A stretch of 64,000 bases of DNA from Yoonia sp. SS1-5 (GTDB lineage: Bacteria; Pseudomonadota; Alphaproteobacteria; Rhodobacterales; Rhodobacteraceae): assembly GCF_038443705.2 (NCBI RefSeq), contig NZ_CP151764.2, positions 62,001 through 126,000 of the forward strand, in the 5' to 3' direction. Positions 1 through 9,198 of the stretch are shown here, piece after piece. Position numbers and translations under genes: made by a program. The notes below the pieces were generated by a model. The model was not told the DNA's origin. It saw only the letters and a list, made by a program, of their open reading frames with translations, and did not search any database. Every line of letters starts with the position of its first letter. Position 1 is the first letter of the stretch.

Positions 1-414
1 GAATGCGAAGTCGAAGCTTTCGATAGTACCAACCATGTTGCCATCGTCGAGCAGCTCAAGGTGGCCTGCCACCATGATGGGTTCTGGCTCGCCACCAGCC
101 AGAGGAACAACCGCCCATTCACCGTCACGCAGGCTATCATTGCGGACAGCGTTCATACGCCAGGTCTTGTTGTTCTTGTCGGTCAGCGTGATCGAGAAGT
201 ATTCGGCCTGGCTGCGCTCACTGATGGCGCGCCACATAGCACCCACACGCATCATCGTGCCACGCGGCGTGCGGAACTCGACATGGTAGTCGGGATGGTT
301 GTCTTTTTGCTTGTAGGGATTGGGCACGACCTGCAGACCTGCGATGTCGAAGGTCAGGGTTGAGAGTGTCAGGTTGAAACCAGTTGCGTTTTCGATGAGT
401 TTGCCATTCAGCAT
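1..414 (-). CDS. DUF736-like protein, partial (3' end beyond window)
   Basis: A reverse-strand reading frame opens with ATG at 414 and stays open to base 1, so the C-terminus lies outside the window; 138 codons are visible. An AAAGGA Shine-Dalgarno sits just upstream of the ATG. The N-terminal pattern (VVPNPYK, then a PDYHVEF-like strand, GAMWRA, EYFSITLTD and a later NAVRND) resembles DUF736, a small family typical of alphaproteobacterial plasmids and integrative conjugative elements, whose function is unknown. It lies upstream, on the same strand, of nothing else visible; the next gene in the same direction is the GHKL ATPase at 525-2210, transcribed towards it. The family call is from pattern memory, so it could be another small mobilome protein. 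Confidence 0.55.
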   Translation of the reverse strand, partial: MLNGKLIENATGFNLTLSTLTFDIAGLQVVPNPYKQKDNHPDYHVEFRTPRGTMMRVGAMWRAISERSQAEYFSITLTDKNNKTWRMNAVRNDSLRDGEWAVVPLAGGEPEPIMVAGHLELLDDGNMVGTIESFDFAF

Positions 415-469
415 GAGTTCAGTCCTTTGTCTGAGGGTTTCTGCTGCGCGCATTGCGCCAGCTCTTTCT

Positions 470-516
470 GATCCCGTCTGGGATCACTCACTCATCACCC
501 TTGGGGCGAAGCCCCA
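470..516. other. Two adjacent short hairpins between mobilome genes
   Basis: Between the ATPase stop and the DUF736-like start there are two perfect inverted repeats: GATCCC/GGGATC with a 4-base loop (470-485), and TGGGGC/GCCCCA with a GAA loop (502-516). The second is followed on the plus strand by TTTCTCTTT, which is terminator-like for plus-strand transcription. Both flanking genes are on the minus strand, so its role may be to block antisense transcription or to set the mRNA end after processing. Confidence 0.4.
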
Positions 517-524
517 TTTCTCTT

Positions 525-2210
525 TCACGCTGTCGCAGGCTCCCCTGCGCTGCGGGCGAAGGCCGTTTCCAACCCGTCGATCTGCACCTCTGATCCTTTG
601 ATCCGGATCGCGATGTCTGACGTGGTCTTGAGGATCCACCACAATTCGCGCCGGATCACCCGCTCCACCTGATGCAGGTGGACCTCTTCCAGCGTGGAGA
701 GATACCGGATCACCTCATCTTCGGCTTCATCGGTGAACCACTGGAGCTGGGCGTCATACGAACCCGCGTCCGCATCGTAACAGGGTGCAAAAAGGGCGTT
801 GGTGAAGAAGGTGACGAGATCATTGTGCGTTGCGGGCGACGTGGGCGTCAGGCACAGGACGGCCTCATCGATGAGGGTTGCGTCTGCCTCGGCAAAGAGG
901 ATGAGATCGGTTTCCGCCTCCCAAGGGGCGATATCGCGACCACTTTGGAGTTTGCCCGTGACCAGCAGACGATCTGGGCGTTCGATGATGGGCGGCGCGC
1001 CACCAACCGAATATACGGTCTGTGTCTCGCCAATTGCGAGGGCATAGCCCGTGACCTCGAGAACGGGCAAAGCATCATACCAATCGTATCCAACGAAGGC
1101 CGGTTGCGGATCAAAGACCGATGCGCCCTGCCCGGTCGCCGCAAGGGCGCGGGCGAAGTTCTGTTCGTCCACCGCCGCCTCGGCTCCCGCGAATACCATG
1201 GCGTCGTCAGACAAGGGCATCAGCTCGGTGTAGATGTTAGAATCCGGGTCAGCATGTGCCGGCGAAAACTGACGCAGGCGGGCCATGGCGGGCAGTAGCT
1301 CGATGCCAAGCGCTTTGGCCTTTTGGTGATCTTCGAACCGCAAAGAATGCTGGCCTTGGTCCTTCAGCATCCGAAAGTAGATGCGCATGATCTCCTGCTG
1401 GAGATCGACCAGGAATGCGTTGCGCACAACGTCTTTGCGTGCCGGCAGAACAAGCTGCAGGGCAGCGCAGCTCTGCACATCGATCACGGCGTGGAAGCTC
1501 ACGTGATTGACTTGCGAGAGATGCGGCAGGGGCACGGTCAACGTCACGCCGTGGAAATTGGCATTAGAATGGTGGTGGTGGTACTTAGGGTCGCGGTCTC
1601 GATAGACGCCGATCCGAATGCCTTTCCACTCTTCGATATGCGCAGCGCCATCGAGGTAATCCTCACGGTCGACGGGATGCCCGTCGAGCAAAACAGGGAT
1701 GAGGGCGTAGCGGGCGGCGGTGCGCGCAGCTGCTGCGACATTCTCAGATGGCAACTGGGCGAAGATGACGGTCACGCCGGTCTCATCACGGGCGATCTCT
1801 TTGCAGGTGATGGGCACGTCGCCAGAAAGCGCTGTGGGAGCGATGTCCAACACATAGGCAGTCTGCGTGCCGCGCTTTTGGGCGATGACACGGGCGTGTC
1901 GGCCCGCAAGGGCGAAGAAGCCCATGCCGGCCGGATCTTCATTGGCCTGCATGTCATGGGTCCAATCACTTGCGCCGAGGGTTAGCAGCGATTGAGGGTC
2001 AGCCAAACCGGGCCCGTTGTCGCGAAACTGGATAGCCGCCCCAAGATCAGGATCATCAATCGTATCAATTGCGACCTCGGTTGCGCCGGATCGCCGGGCA
2101 TTTTGCAAAAGCTCGGCAATGATATCGTCGATGCTGGCGTTGAAGAGACGGGTGACTTTTTGAAGGGCGGTGTCAGAAACACGCGCCATCAGGGTTTGGG
2201 CGTCGGACAT
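525..2210 (-). CDS. GHKL (HSP90/MutL-like) ATPase protein
   Basis: 561 residues. The first ~110 residues carry a GHKL ATP-binding fold: an N-box around ELLQNA (residues ~34-39), a DNGPGL G1 box at ~62-67 and a GMGFFAL G2 box at ~95. The remainder shows no domain I can name. Proteins with this layout sit in plasmid and ICE backbones of Rhodobacterales and rhizobia next to DUF736-like genes, which matches its neighbour here. The family suggests an ATP-driven conformational clamp, possibly in DNA transfer, replication or defence; the sequence alone does not settle which. It starts with ATG at 2210 and ends in TGA at 525. Confidence 0.7.
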   Translation of the reverse strand: MSDAQTLMARVSDTALQKVTRLFNASIDDIIAELLQNARRSGATEVAIDTIDDPDLGAAIQFRDNGPGLADPQSLLTLGASDWTHDMQANEDPAGMGFFALAGRHARVIAQKRGTQTAYVLDIAPTALSGDVPITCKEIARDETGVTVIFAQLPSENVAAAARTAARYALIPVLLDGHPVDREDYLDGAAHIEEWKGIRIGVYRDRDPKYHHHHSNANFHGVTLTVPLPHLSQVNHVSFHAVIDVQSCAALQLVLPARKDVVRNAFLVDLQQEIMRIYFRMLKDQGQHSLRFEDHQKAKALGIELLPAMARLRQFSPAHADPDSNIYTELMPLSDDAMVFAGAEAAVDEQNFARALAATGQGASVFDPQPAFVGYDWYDALPVLEVTGYALAIGETQTVYSVGGAPPIIERPDRLLVTGKLQSGRDIAPWEAETDLILFAEADATLIDEAVLCLTPTSPATHNDLVTFFTNALFAPCYDADAGSYDAQLQWFTDEAEDEVIRYLSTLEEVHLHQVERVIRRELWWILKTTSDIAIRIKGSEVQIDGLETAFARSAGEPATA

Positions 2211-2374
2211 GGGGTTTCACTCCAGGGTCAGGTTAGGAACCCCTTCCGGGCCGGAAGGCCTTTTCCGCTCCCGCAGGGGTTTCCCCCTGCCCCGCTGCCG
2301 ACTGTCTCTTTTGGCCCGCCGGTTGCGCCAATCACAAAGGGCAAACACCCGCGCGGGCGACCGGGCGATGTCAT

Positions 2375-2647
2375 CTAGCCGGGGGCGCAATCAAGACGCT
2401 GGTGTTGGAATAAGGCGAAGCCGATGACCCAGCCAGCGAGCTGGGCGAGGTCGCGGCTGCCGTTCACCACCGCATGATGGACTAGGGCGATCGTCAGGAG
2501 ATCGCCATCAAAGATGAAGCACCCCGTCAGGTATGCGCGTGCCTGCCAAACCTGACGTTTCAGGTGCGCACGGACAGCGATGAACATCAAAAATACTGCG
2601 AGCCAGCCCATGGCTTCACTGTAATGCTGAAGGCCACCGTTTGTCAT
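2375..2647 (-). CDS. Small membrane protein, unknown function
   Basis: A 90-residue reverse-strand frame with two clear hydrophobic helices (GWLAVFLMFIAV near residue 14 and a second around LAGWVIGFALF near residue 69), plus a weaker hydrophobic stretch around residue 45. It lies upstream of the GHKL ATPase in the same direction with a ~165 bp gap. I do not recognise a family. Codon use is compatible with a gene, but the length makes a chance frame possible. It could be a small accessory membrane protein of the mobile element. Confidence 0.4.
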   Translation of the reverse strand: MTNGGLQHYSEAMGWLAVFLMFIAVRAHLKRQVWQARAYLTGCFIFDGDLLTIALVHHAVVNGSRDLAQLAGWVIGFALFQHQRLDCAPG

Positions 2648-2805
2648 CCATCACGGAGACAGCAGATTGAAGAAAGCAATCTGGTGATTGGGCAAGGTTT
2701 CAAAGCACTCTCGAAGCCAACCGCAGTCGCGAAAATCAAAAGAAAAATCTGCAATTCACATCAGAGCATATTTGCTAAATCCAGAAACCAGATACCCTTG
2801 TGACT

Positions 2806-5800
2806 CTATCGTTTTTCACGTGCTCCGAGACTTTCCTGGATGAGCGAGATTTCTTTTTCCAAGTGCGAGCCGGAATAGGCAATAGACGTCTCGTGACGAG
2901 CATAAGGTCCGTCGCGGTCAGCACTGAGCCAATTGTAGGAACCGATGCAAAGTTGATCGGCACCAACAATGAATATCTTGCTGTGAAGCTGGCGCACCTC
3001 ATGAAGTGTGACACCGACACGGGTCAGTGTGTCTCTTGCGGCCTCTAACTGGGTCTGTCCATTTCCAGCATCTTTCTGGTTCAGGAGCGGATCAACAAAG
3101 ACGTCGATATGTGCGCCGTGTGAAACTGCGTTCTGGAAAGCATCCAGCAAACCAACACGCTTTAACGTGCGGGCAACAATCCACGGGCTCACAATGGTGT
3201 ACTCACGTGCAGGCGACGCCAGAGCTTCAAGCATGAACTGGTCATGGTTTTTGGCGTCGCGCAGTGTCGTGAAACTCTGAACAGAGACCTGTAGATCAGC
3301 GCGAGCCTGGGGTGCGAATTTGAGTTCCCTGCCCTCTGACGAAAAGAGGAGGTCTCCCAGAACTGCGCGCGGCGTTCCAAGGGCGGCTGAAGAAAGAACA
3401 TCCATATCCCCAAAGACGAGAAAGCTGTCTTTGGCACGGGAAACGGTGACGTTGAGCATACTTGGGCTCATATCAATGAAGCCGCCGTCGGCATGTTTGG
3501 AATAGACGGGTGAGAACATGATGATGGGTCGCTCCGCACCCTGGAGGGAATGAACAGTGCCAATCGTTATGCGTCGATCGATCCCACGGTCCGCACAAGC
3601 ACGTTTTAATTCCTGCACTTGCCTCCCAAAAGGCGTAACCAAGCCGACAATATCTTCAAGTTTTTCGCCGTAATGACTTTCCAGCTTGTCTCGGTTGGCG
3701 AACAGCCAATCTGCAATGGTCGCCGCCTCTGTCGCGTTAGCGCAGCTTCCACCATATCGAACCGCAAGCCCGTCAATATGGATGTATCCCATCGGTGGAA
3801 GCACGCCATCTTTGGGTGCCGCACCACGAACAGGTTGCAGCGACCCTTGGTAGCAAAGCGTGTTGCTGAAATTGATGATTTCATCGTAGCAGCGACGATG
3901 CTCGAACAGATAGAGACCCCGTTCCAGGTCAGGGAAGGGCGCATAGGCGCAAGCTTGCTGGGCCATCCGCATGACATTCCCGTCAAGGCTTCGCATTCCA
4001 GCTTCCGACAACATGGTAAGATCAGTCTCGGAATGATCCTCATCCAAAATCTGGTTCCTCTGTAGGTTGCCAATGTCGACTGCCTCAGAGAGGTCAGCCA
4101 CGGGTTCTAGCTGTTGGGTGTCCCCAATAACGAGAGCACGTTTGGCAAGTGCGAAGGATGGGAGTGCGACTTCGGGTGAGACCTGACCCGCTTCGTCCAC
4201 GATCAGCAGATCGATAGATCCATAAAGGTAACTCGACGTCCAATTCCCACCGGTCTTGAAACCATATTTCAACTTGCTCGGCAGACTGGCGAAAGTAGAG
4301 ACAGCGCAAGGTGTCAACATCATCCGTCGTCGCCACCGTGGCTCGAGCCTCTTGCGACCGGATTTTTTGTGCGAGGTTGTGATGTCCTTCAGGTCTTCAG
4401 CCATCGAAAGCAACCAACGCGCCTCCCAATAATGGGTGGCCAACCGGAATAGACGAAAACGCGCGTTGCAGTCAGCAAAGGCATCTACATTTTTGGGCGT
4501 TGGCAATTGGTCTGCTGGGAAGTCCAGGTTCTCAACCGCGCTTTGCCAATCTCGCTTTGCTTTTTCGAGATCGGCTGTCGCAGTCTTTGCGTCTTTGAAC
4601 GCTTGTTCAGCGGCTTTCTCTGCCTTGCCGGCTGTGTCCACAGCTTTTTGAATTGCGGTGCCGATGTCGAAAATTGACCTCGCATCACCGAGAGCAAGCG
4701 AACATCCTATAGCGTCGAGCGCGACCCGTGCTCTCGCCATCCGTTTGCGGGCGACAGGTGGCAGAAAGCCAAAGAGACCCAGGAATAGGGATTCATCTGC
4801 TTGATGCTTATGCCAGCTGGTTTCCCAATTCTTGTACTGTTCAGATGTCGCTTGGGCGGCCTGCGCCTCTTGCTCAAGCTCTGACAGTGCCACGACCGGG
4901 TTGTCACCGAGCAAACGCGACACTTTTGCAGTTGTCTGCTCAACAAAAGCGCGCGCGCGTTCGGCACGCGTGAGGTTTGAAACCTCTTTGACAATTTCCT
5001 GGTGGAGGAGCCGAACGATCTCTTCCAGATCTGCTTCATCATGTCCCGGAAAAGCGTCGCGCCCGGCTGCTAGAAAAGCCTCCTGCGCTTTTGCGAAACC
5101 TTCCTCGGTCTCGAGGTCCCTAAAAAATCGGTCAGTCTGGTACCGATGCGCGACCTTGGCTTCTAGCGTTTTTGAGGGAAGATAGAGCCCGTAGCTTTTG
5201 AGTTGTGGGATCCAACGTCCCGCAAAGGGTCCCTCCCCCGTCGAGAAATTCTCACCGAAGGCGTCGATGATGTTGGTCACCGCCTGATTATTTGTCGATG
5301 CAGCGACAATAACGGGCGGTTCGGTTTGGTCGTGTGCGGCGCGCACCCAAGCGTCAGCGATGACCGACAGCAGCAACGTTGTTTTGCCTGTGCCGGGAGG
5401 TCCATTTACGGCGAGAACATCACCCGTTTTGCTTCTCGATACGTAAGACAGGCTCTGCCGCTGACGTGCCGCCAATGGGAATTCGTTACTGGAATGACCA
5501 AGGCGATTGATGAAGTTTGCTTCCGTCTCGGTGGAAAGTGGCAGGTCTTCACCTGTCGGGAAAGCCAACTGATCGAGCAGCGGCATCTCCGGCTCTTCGC
5601 GCAGAACGGCATCGTATAGCCCTATGACGTGGCCGATGCTCGATGAGGCCGTTCCAGCGCGCTTTAGGAAGCCGACACCGGTTGAGATATAGCTGTTGTC
5701 GTTTGCAGGCCATTCAGGGGCGACGGCATCGAGGATCGCGCGGCAGTGCTTGAGATACTGCGCCCACAAAGGGGAGTTTTCGTCTGGAGAGAATGGCGAC

Positions 5801-6225
5801 GCTGCATAGAAAGCATCAAAGTCATCCATGCTGCCAAGGGCGTATTCAACACCGGGCAGCGGTGTCAGTAGGTCTCGCGCAATCACGTTATTTGATGGGC
5901 GTATTGTCCCATCTCGGTCGATGGTTGCAGCTGTTACGACGGGCGCAACAAGATCCGGAAACCCGTCCGAGATCGTCGCTCCATGAGATGTCTTTCTGGC
6001 TGTGACCATTGGCCAGAGCTGAACCGCCGTGACTTTGACATCAGCCTCTTCGCGTCTGAAAACCTCCGCAACTTGGTTCTTGGGTAAGATGCCCGTTGCC
6101 AGTGTCTCTTTTGAGAGCTCGATGAAGTCCTTGCGATCGCTATTTCTAAAGCGGCCATTGCCCAATGCACTGTCCGCGAGGGATGAGCGCCAATAGCTCA
6201 ATGCATTTTGAAGATTTTGTTTCAT
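2806..6225 (-). CDS. SF1 helicase-PLD nuclease fusion, Mokosh type II (MkoC)-like
   Basis: About 1,139 residues from ATG at 6225; a TTG three codons upstream is the alternative start. Domains in order: an N-terminal region of ~250 residues; a DNA2/NAM7/Upf1-like SF1 helicase with Walker A GPPGTGKTT (residues ~275-283) and Walker B VDEAGQ (~676); a long charged insertion with heptad-like stretches between them (~350-600); the helicase C-terminal motif HSLQGAERP (~890); and a C-terminal phospholipase-D-type domain with HSK...GSYNW (~1080-1098). Helicase plus PLD nuclease in one chain is the published architecture of type II Mokosh antiphage defence. The Asp normally found four residues after the HxK Lys is Gly here. 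The gene stands alone among mobile elements. Standalone activity is inferred, not shown. Confidence 0.7.
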   Translation of the reverse strand: MKQNLQNALSYWRSSLADSALGNGRFRNSDRKDFIELSKETLATGILPKNQVAEVFRREEADVKVTAVQLWPMVTARKTSHGATISDGFPDLVAPVVTAATIDRDGTIRPSNNVIARDLLTPLPGVEYALGSMDDFDAFYAASPFSPDENSPLWAQYLKHCRAILDAVAPEWPANDNSYISTGVGFLKRAGTASSSIGHVIGLYDAVLREEPEMPLLDQLAFPTGEDLPLSTETEANFINRLGHSSNEFPLAARQRQSLSYVSRSKTGDVLAVNGPPGTGKTTLLLSVIADAWVRAAHDQTEPPVIVAASTNNQAVTNIIDAFGENFSTGEGPFAGRWIPQLKSYGLYLPSKTLEAKVAHRYQTDRFFRDLETEEGFAKAQEAFLAAGRDAFPGHDEADLEEIVRLLHQEIVKEVSNLTRAERARAFVEQTTAKVSRLLGDNPVVALSELEQEAQAAQATSEQYKNWETSWHKHQADESLFLGLFGFLPPVARKRMARARVALDAIGCSLALGDARSIFDIGTAIQKAVDTAGKAEKAAEQAFKDAKTATADLEKAKRDWQSAVENLDFPADQLPTPKNVDAFADCNARFRLFRLATHYWEARWLLSMAEDLKDITTSHKKSGRKRLEPRWRRRMMLTPCAVSTFASLPSKLKYGFKTGGNWTSSYLYGSIDLLIVDEAGQVSPEVALPSFALAKRALVIGDTQQLEPVADLSEAVDIGNLQRNQILDEDHSETDLTMLSEAGMRSLDGNVMRMAQQACAYAPFPDLERGLYLFEHRRCYDEIINFSNTLCYQGSLQPVRGAAPKDGVLPPMGYIHIDGLAVRYGGSCANATEAATIADWLFANRDKLESHYGEKLEDIVGLVTPFGRQVQELKRACADRGIDRRITIGTVHSLQGAERPIIMFSPVYSKHADGGFIDMSPSMLNVTVSRAKDSFLVFGDMDVLSSAALGTPRAVLGDLLFSSEGRELKFAPQARADLQVSVQSFTTLRDAKNHDQFMLEALASPAREYTIVSPWIVARTLKRVGLLDAFQNAVSHGAHIDVFVDPLLNQKDAGNGQTQLEAARDTLTRVGVTLHEVRQLHSKIFIVGADQLCIGSYNWLSADRDGPYARHETSIAYSGSHLEKEISLIQESLGAREKR

Positions 6226-6395
6226 CGTGCTCAATCATTTTCGCCCAGCACAGCAAAGATGCCGGCCAAACTAAGTTTTTTTCAATACAACCATAGGCAT
6301 AAACTGGTTTGCATCGGACGGATATAGGTAGTTCACAGATCGCTTTGGTCGGTGTTAGGCTTTGATCAGTATTTTAGTATTGATTGGGGACCACT

Positions 6396-7496
6396 ATGAG
6401 AATTGCGACTTGCCTTATTGCACTGCTGTCGATTTCAGCACCCGCGAGTGCCGATGTTCTAACCATTGTTTCGTTCAACGTCGAAAATCTCTTCGACACT
6501 GAAAATGATCCCGGTAATCCGCGTGATGATACATACCTTCCGCTTACGGTGAAGCAAGTCAACCAGGCCGCCCATGATGCGGAGTGCGAGGTACATAACG
6601 GCCCGAGCGGTTTCTACTCGGATCAGTGCAAAACCCTTGATTGGAGCGATGCAGTTTATTCACAAAAGCTGGATCGTCTTGGTGAAACCATTCTTGCAAT
6701 GGGCGCACTTCCGGAAGTTATCATCGTCCCAGAGACAGAAAACGCACGGGTGCTTGAAGATCTCGTTTCACAGACTTTGCCGGGATCAGGATACCGTGTT
6801 GTCCAACTTGACACGAGTGACGAACCTGAGAGCCGCGGCATCGATGTTGGTCTCCTGACGACGTTGCCTGCTGCGGGCGCACCAACGGCCCATGTCATCG
6901 ACTTTGACCGCGACGAAGAGACTTGCGGCAAGACGCGCGACATTCTTCAAGTGCCGCTTGAGCTTCCTGATGGTGAAACCCTGCATGTTTTTGGTGTGCA
7001 TTTCCCATCAGGAGGCAACCCCTACCGATGCCGCATTCGTGCGATGAACAACCTCAACACGCTTGTTGCCGGATTACCTGTGGGCTCTCTGTCAATTGCG
7101 GCCGGAGATTTCAATGTGAATTGCAATGAAGGCCCCACCGACAGCTTCTCAAGGTTGCTACGCATCGGAAACTGGTATGCATCACCTTTGGTGCGTTCGG
7201 GTTGCGAGGCGCCTGGATCCAGCAAGTTTGTCGACCGGTTTGTGAACAACTGGAACACTTGGTCGTTCCTTGACATGATACTTGTCTCTTCAACCCTGAG
7301 CCCGTCTCAGCCAAGCGACAAGAACTGGTTTGCTGATCTTGGCAGCTTTAGCTCAATGGTCGTGACTTCCGAACAAATCATGGTCGATGAAGATAACAGA
7401 GGATTTATTGAACCGAGGCGCTTTGACCCCACCACCGGGCGCGGGGTGAGTGATCATTTCCCTGTTGTCATGCGACTGATTTCTCGGCGCGATTGA
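6396..7496 (+). CDS. Secreted endonuclease/exonuclease/phosphatase-family protein
   Basis: 366 residues from ATG at 6396, preceded by a GGGGA ribosome site; a TTG four codons upstream is less likely. Residues 1-20 form a Sec signal peptide ending ASA/D. The mature chain has the EEP fold signatures in order: SFNVENLFDTEND (~25-37), ETEN (~115), GVHFPSGG (~195), AGDFNVN (~233) and a C-terminal SDHFPVV, supplying the Asn, Glu, His and Asp metal and catalytic residues of DNase-I-like enzymes. It probably acts in the periplasm or outside the cell as a nuclease or phosphodiesterase. It is divergent from the helicase-PLD gene across a 170-bp spacer. Several Cys residues suggest disulfides. The substrate cannot be told from sequence. 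Confidence 0.75.
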   Translation: MRIATCLIALLSISAPASADVLTIVSFNVENLFDTENDPGNPRDDTYLPLTVKQVNQAAHDAECEVHNGPSGFYSDQCKTLDWSDAVYSQKLDRLGETILAMGALPEVIIVPETENARVLEDLVSQTLPGSGYRVVQLDTSDEPESRGIDVGLLTTLPAAGAPTAHVIDFDRDEETCGKTRDILQVPLELPDGETLHVFGVHFPSGGNPYRCRIRAMNNLNTLVAGLPVGSLSIAAGDFNVNCNEGPTDSFSRLLRIGNWYASPLVRSGCEAPGSSKFVDRFVNNWNTWSFLDMILVSSTLSPSQPSDKNWFADLGSFSSMVVTSEQIMVDEDNRGFIEPRRFDPTTGRGVSDHFPVVMRLISRRD

Positions 7497-7591
7497 AGCT
7501 ATCTGGCATCCAGTAGCGATGCCGGGGATGAGTATCGATCTCAATTGAAGATCGATAGGCTCAATCATGCAAATTACTAACATATGCTTGC

Positions 7592-7610
7592 ACACTAACC
7601 ATGTTAGTGT
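7592..7610. promoter_or_regulatory. Palindromic operator at the start of the wHTH/NTase operon
   Basis: A perfect inverted repeat, ACACTAAC, CAT spacer, GTTAGTGT, sits immediately upstream of the wHTH gene and overlaps an in-frame ATG at 7601. Further half-sites (ACTAAC at ~7576, GTTAGC at ~7610, ATGTTAG at ~7625) crowd the same 60 bp. This is the arrangement expected of an autoregulated toxin-antitoxin-like operon; the binding protein is inferred to be the product of the downstream gene. Confidence 0.55.
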
Positions 7611-7624
7611 TAGCGTGCAAAACC

Positions 7625-8671
7625 ATGTTAGATAGCAACAATGCGAAATCCAAAGATCTGAGCAATCGGCTGAGGAATTACCTTCAAGCTGTGCTTCATA
7701 TTCGCACCGATCTCGAACCATGGAAGAGCAAAGACAAGCTCCCCATGTTTCTAGCGAAGGCGTTTAATTTCTACGAAGCAGACCTGCTTTCCACACCTTG
7801 TCTTTTTGTCGTTGTGCCCAAAGGCAGCGAACTTACCCCCTCCGAGCTTGAGAAGCGGCATGCCAACCTCCGCAAATATATCGATGACGTCATCGTCTTT
7901 GTCTTCGAAGCCATGTCATCGCATGTGCGCGCCAGACTCATCGAAAAAGCCCTTCCCTTTGTTGTGCCTGACAACCAACTCTACATTCCAGCTCTTGGGA
8001 TGGATCTGCGTGAGTATTTCAGGTCCAAAATGCCCACTTCGTCAGAAAGCCTGTCCCCGGCAGCGCAGGTCGTGCTGTTCCGACATTTGCTGATACCGAA
8101 CCAAGACACCTGGACACCGAGCAATCTCGCAAAGAAACTTCGCTATTCTGCCATGACCGTTGGCAGGGCCTTTGACGAGTTAAGTGCCAACAAGCTTGCA
8201 TCCGTCGAACCGCTTGGTCGGAGCAAGCTCCTTGTGTTTAGCCTGCCGCCGGACGAGATTTTTGAAACGGCCCGACCGTTGCTCCGGTCTCCTGTCAAAT
8301 CGATCCACTTCTTTCGTCCCAAAGATATGCCCGTGGGATATTACGGAACGACTTTGCCGCAGACTTTTGCCGCCGGTGGCGAAAGTGCTCTCGCTGAGCG
8401 CTCTATGCTGAACCCTCCCAGCCGACCGCATTTCGCTGTCGGACCCAAAGACTGGAAGTCCTTTCAAGCGGGTGAGTTTGGTGAAGAGGTCGACGACTTC
8501 GAAGAGGCCGGTTACGGCGTCGATGTTTGGCGATATGATCCAGATATTGTCACAGGGAACAACCAAGCTGATCCGCTGTCGCTCTTCATGCAGTTCCAAG
8601 CCCATGAAGACGAGCGCGTCGCAGAGGCGGCAGCCCAACTGATGGAGAATGTGCGTTGGTACCGGGGATAG
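7625..8671 (+). CDS. Winged-helix protein, putative AbiEi-like antitoxin/regulator
   Basis: 348 residues if started at ATG 7625 (the ATG at 7601, inside the palindrome, would add eight residues). Neither start has a clear Shine-Dalgarno. A helix-turn-helix region of winged-helix/MarR type is visible at about residues 150-190 (WTPSNLAKKLRYSAMTVGRA, then a wing with SKLLVFSLP); the flanking regions are not recognised. Its stop overlaps the start of the nucleotidyltransferase gene by ~16 bp, so the two are translationally coupled. A DNA-binding partner ahead of a GG-type nucleotidyltransferase is the AbiEi/AbiEii (type IV toxin-antitoxin) layout. The exact family is uncertain. Confidence 0.55.
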   Translation: MLDSNNAKSKDLSNRLRNYLQAVLHIRTDLEPWKSKDKLPMFLAKAFNFYEADLLSTPCLFVVVPKGSELTPSELEKRHANLRKYIDDVIVFVFEAMSSHVRARLIEKALPFVVPDNQLYIPALGMDLREYFRSKMPTSSESLSPAAQVVLFRHLLIPNQDTWTPSNLAKKLRYSAMTVGRAFDELSANKLASVEPLGRSKLLVFSLPPDEIFETARPLLRSPVKSIHFFRPKDMPVGYYGTTLPQTFAAGGESALAERSMLNPPSRPHFAVGPKDWKSFQAGEFGEEVDDFEEAGYGVDVWRYDPDIVTGNNQADPLSLFMQFQAHEDERVAEAAAQLMENVRWYRG

Positions 8672-9198
8672 AGAAGTTTCGGGAGCATTTTGCTGGACAT
8701 GAAGACAGCTACGCCTTGATCGGCGGTGCTGCCTGCGCCCTGATCTTTGAGGAAGTTGGTTTGGAATTTCGCGCCACGCGCGATGTTGACATGGTACTGT
8801 GCGTTGAAGTTGTCGATCCGTCCTTCGGAACCGCACTCAAAGGGTTCCTGGATGCAGGCCAATATGAAGCTCGGGAACGCGGAGCAGAAAGGCGGGAGTT
8901 CTACCGGTTCCACAAGCCAAAAGACACAAGCTATCCCGAAATGTTGGAGCTCTTCTCGAGCCCTGAGGCGGGCGTTGACCTCGAAGTCGGAGATGAGCTA
9001 GCGACTGTCGCCGTATCGGATGACATGCTCAGCCTATCGGCAATTTTGCTCGACAAAGACTACTATGACGCGCTCATCACCTCACGCCGTGCGGTCGATG
9101 GGATACATGTGCTTGATGAACGCCTGCTGATCCCGTTCAAAGCCCGGGCGTTCGTCGATCTCACACGCAGGCGCGCTGAAGGAGACACCAAGATAAAG

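Noticed and set aside
1323..1985. 220-codon forward frame in the GHKL ATPase region
   Set aside because: It is a complement-strand shadow of the ATPase gene, without a ribosome site or motifs.
3619..4065. 148-codon forward frame inside the helicase gene
   Set aside because: It is antisense to conserved helicase motifs.
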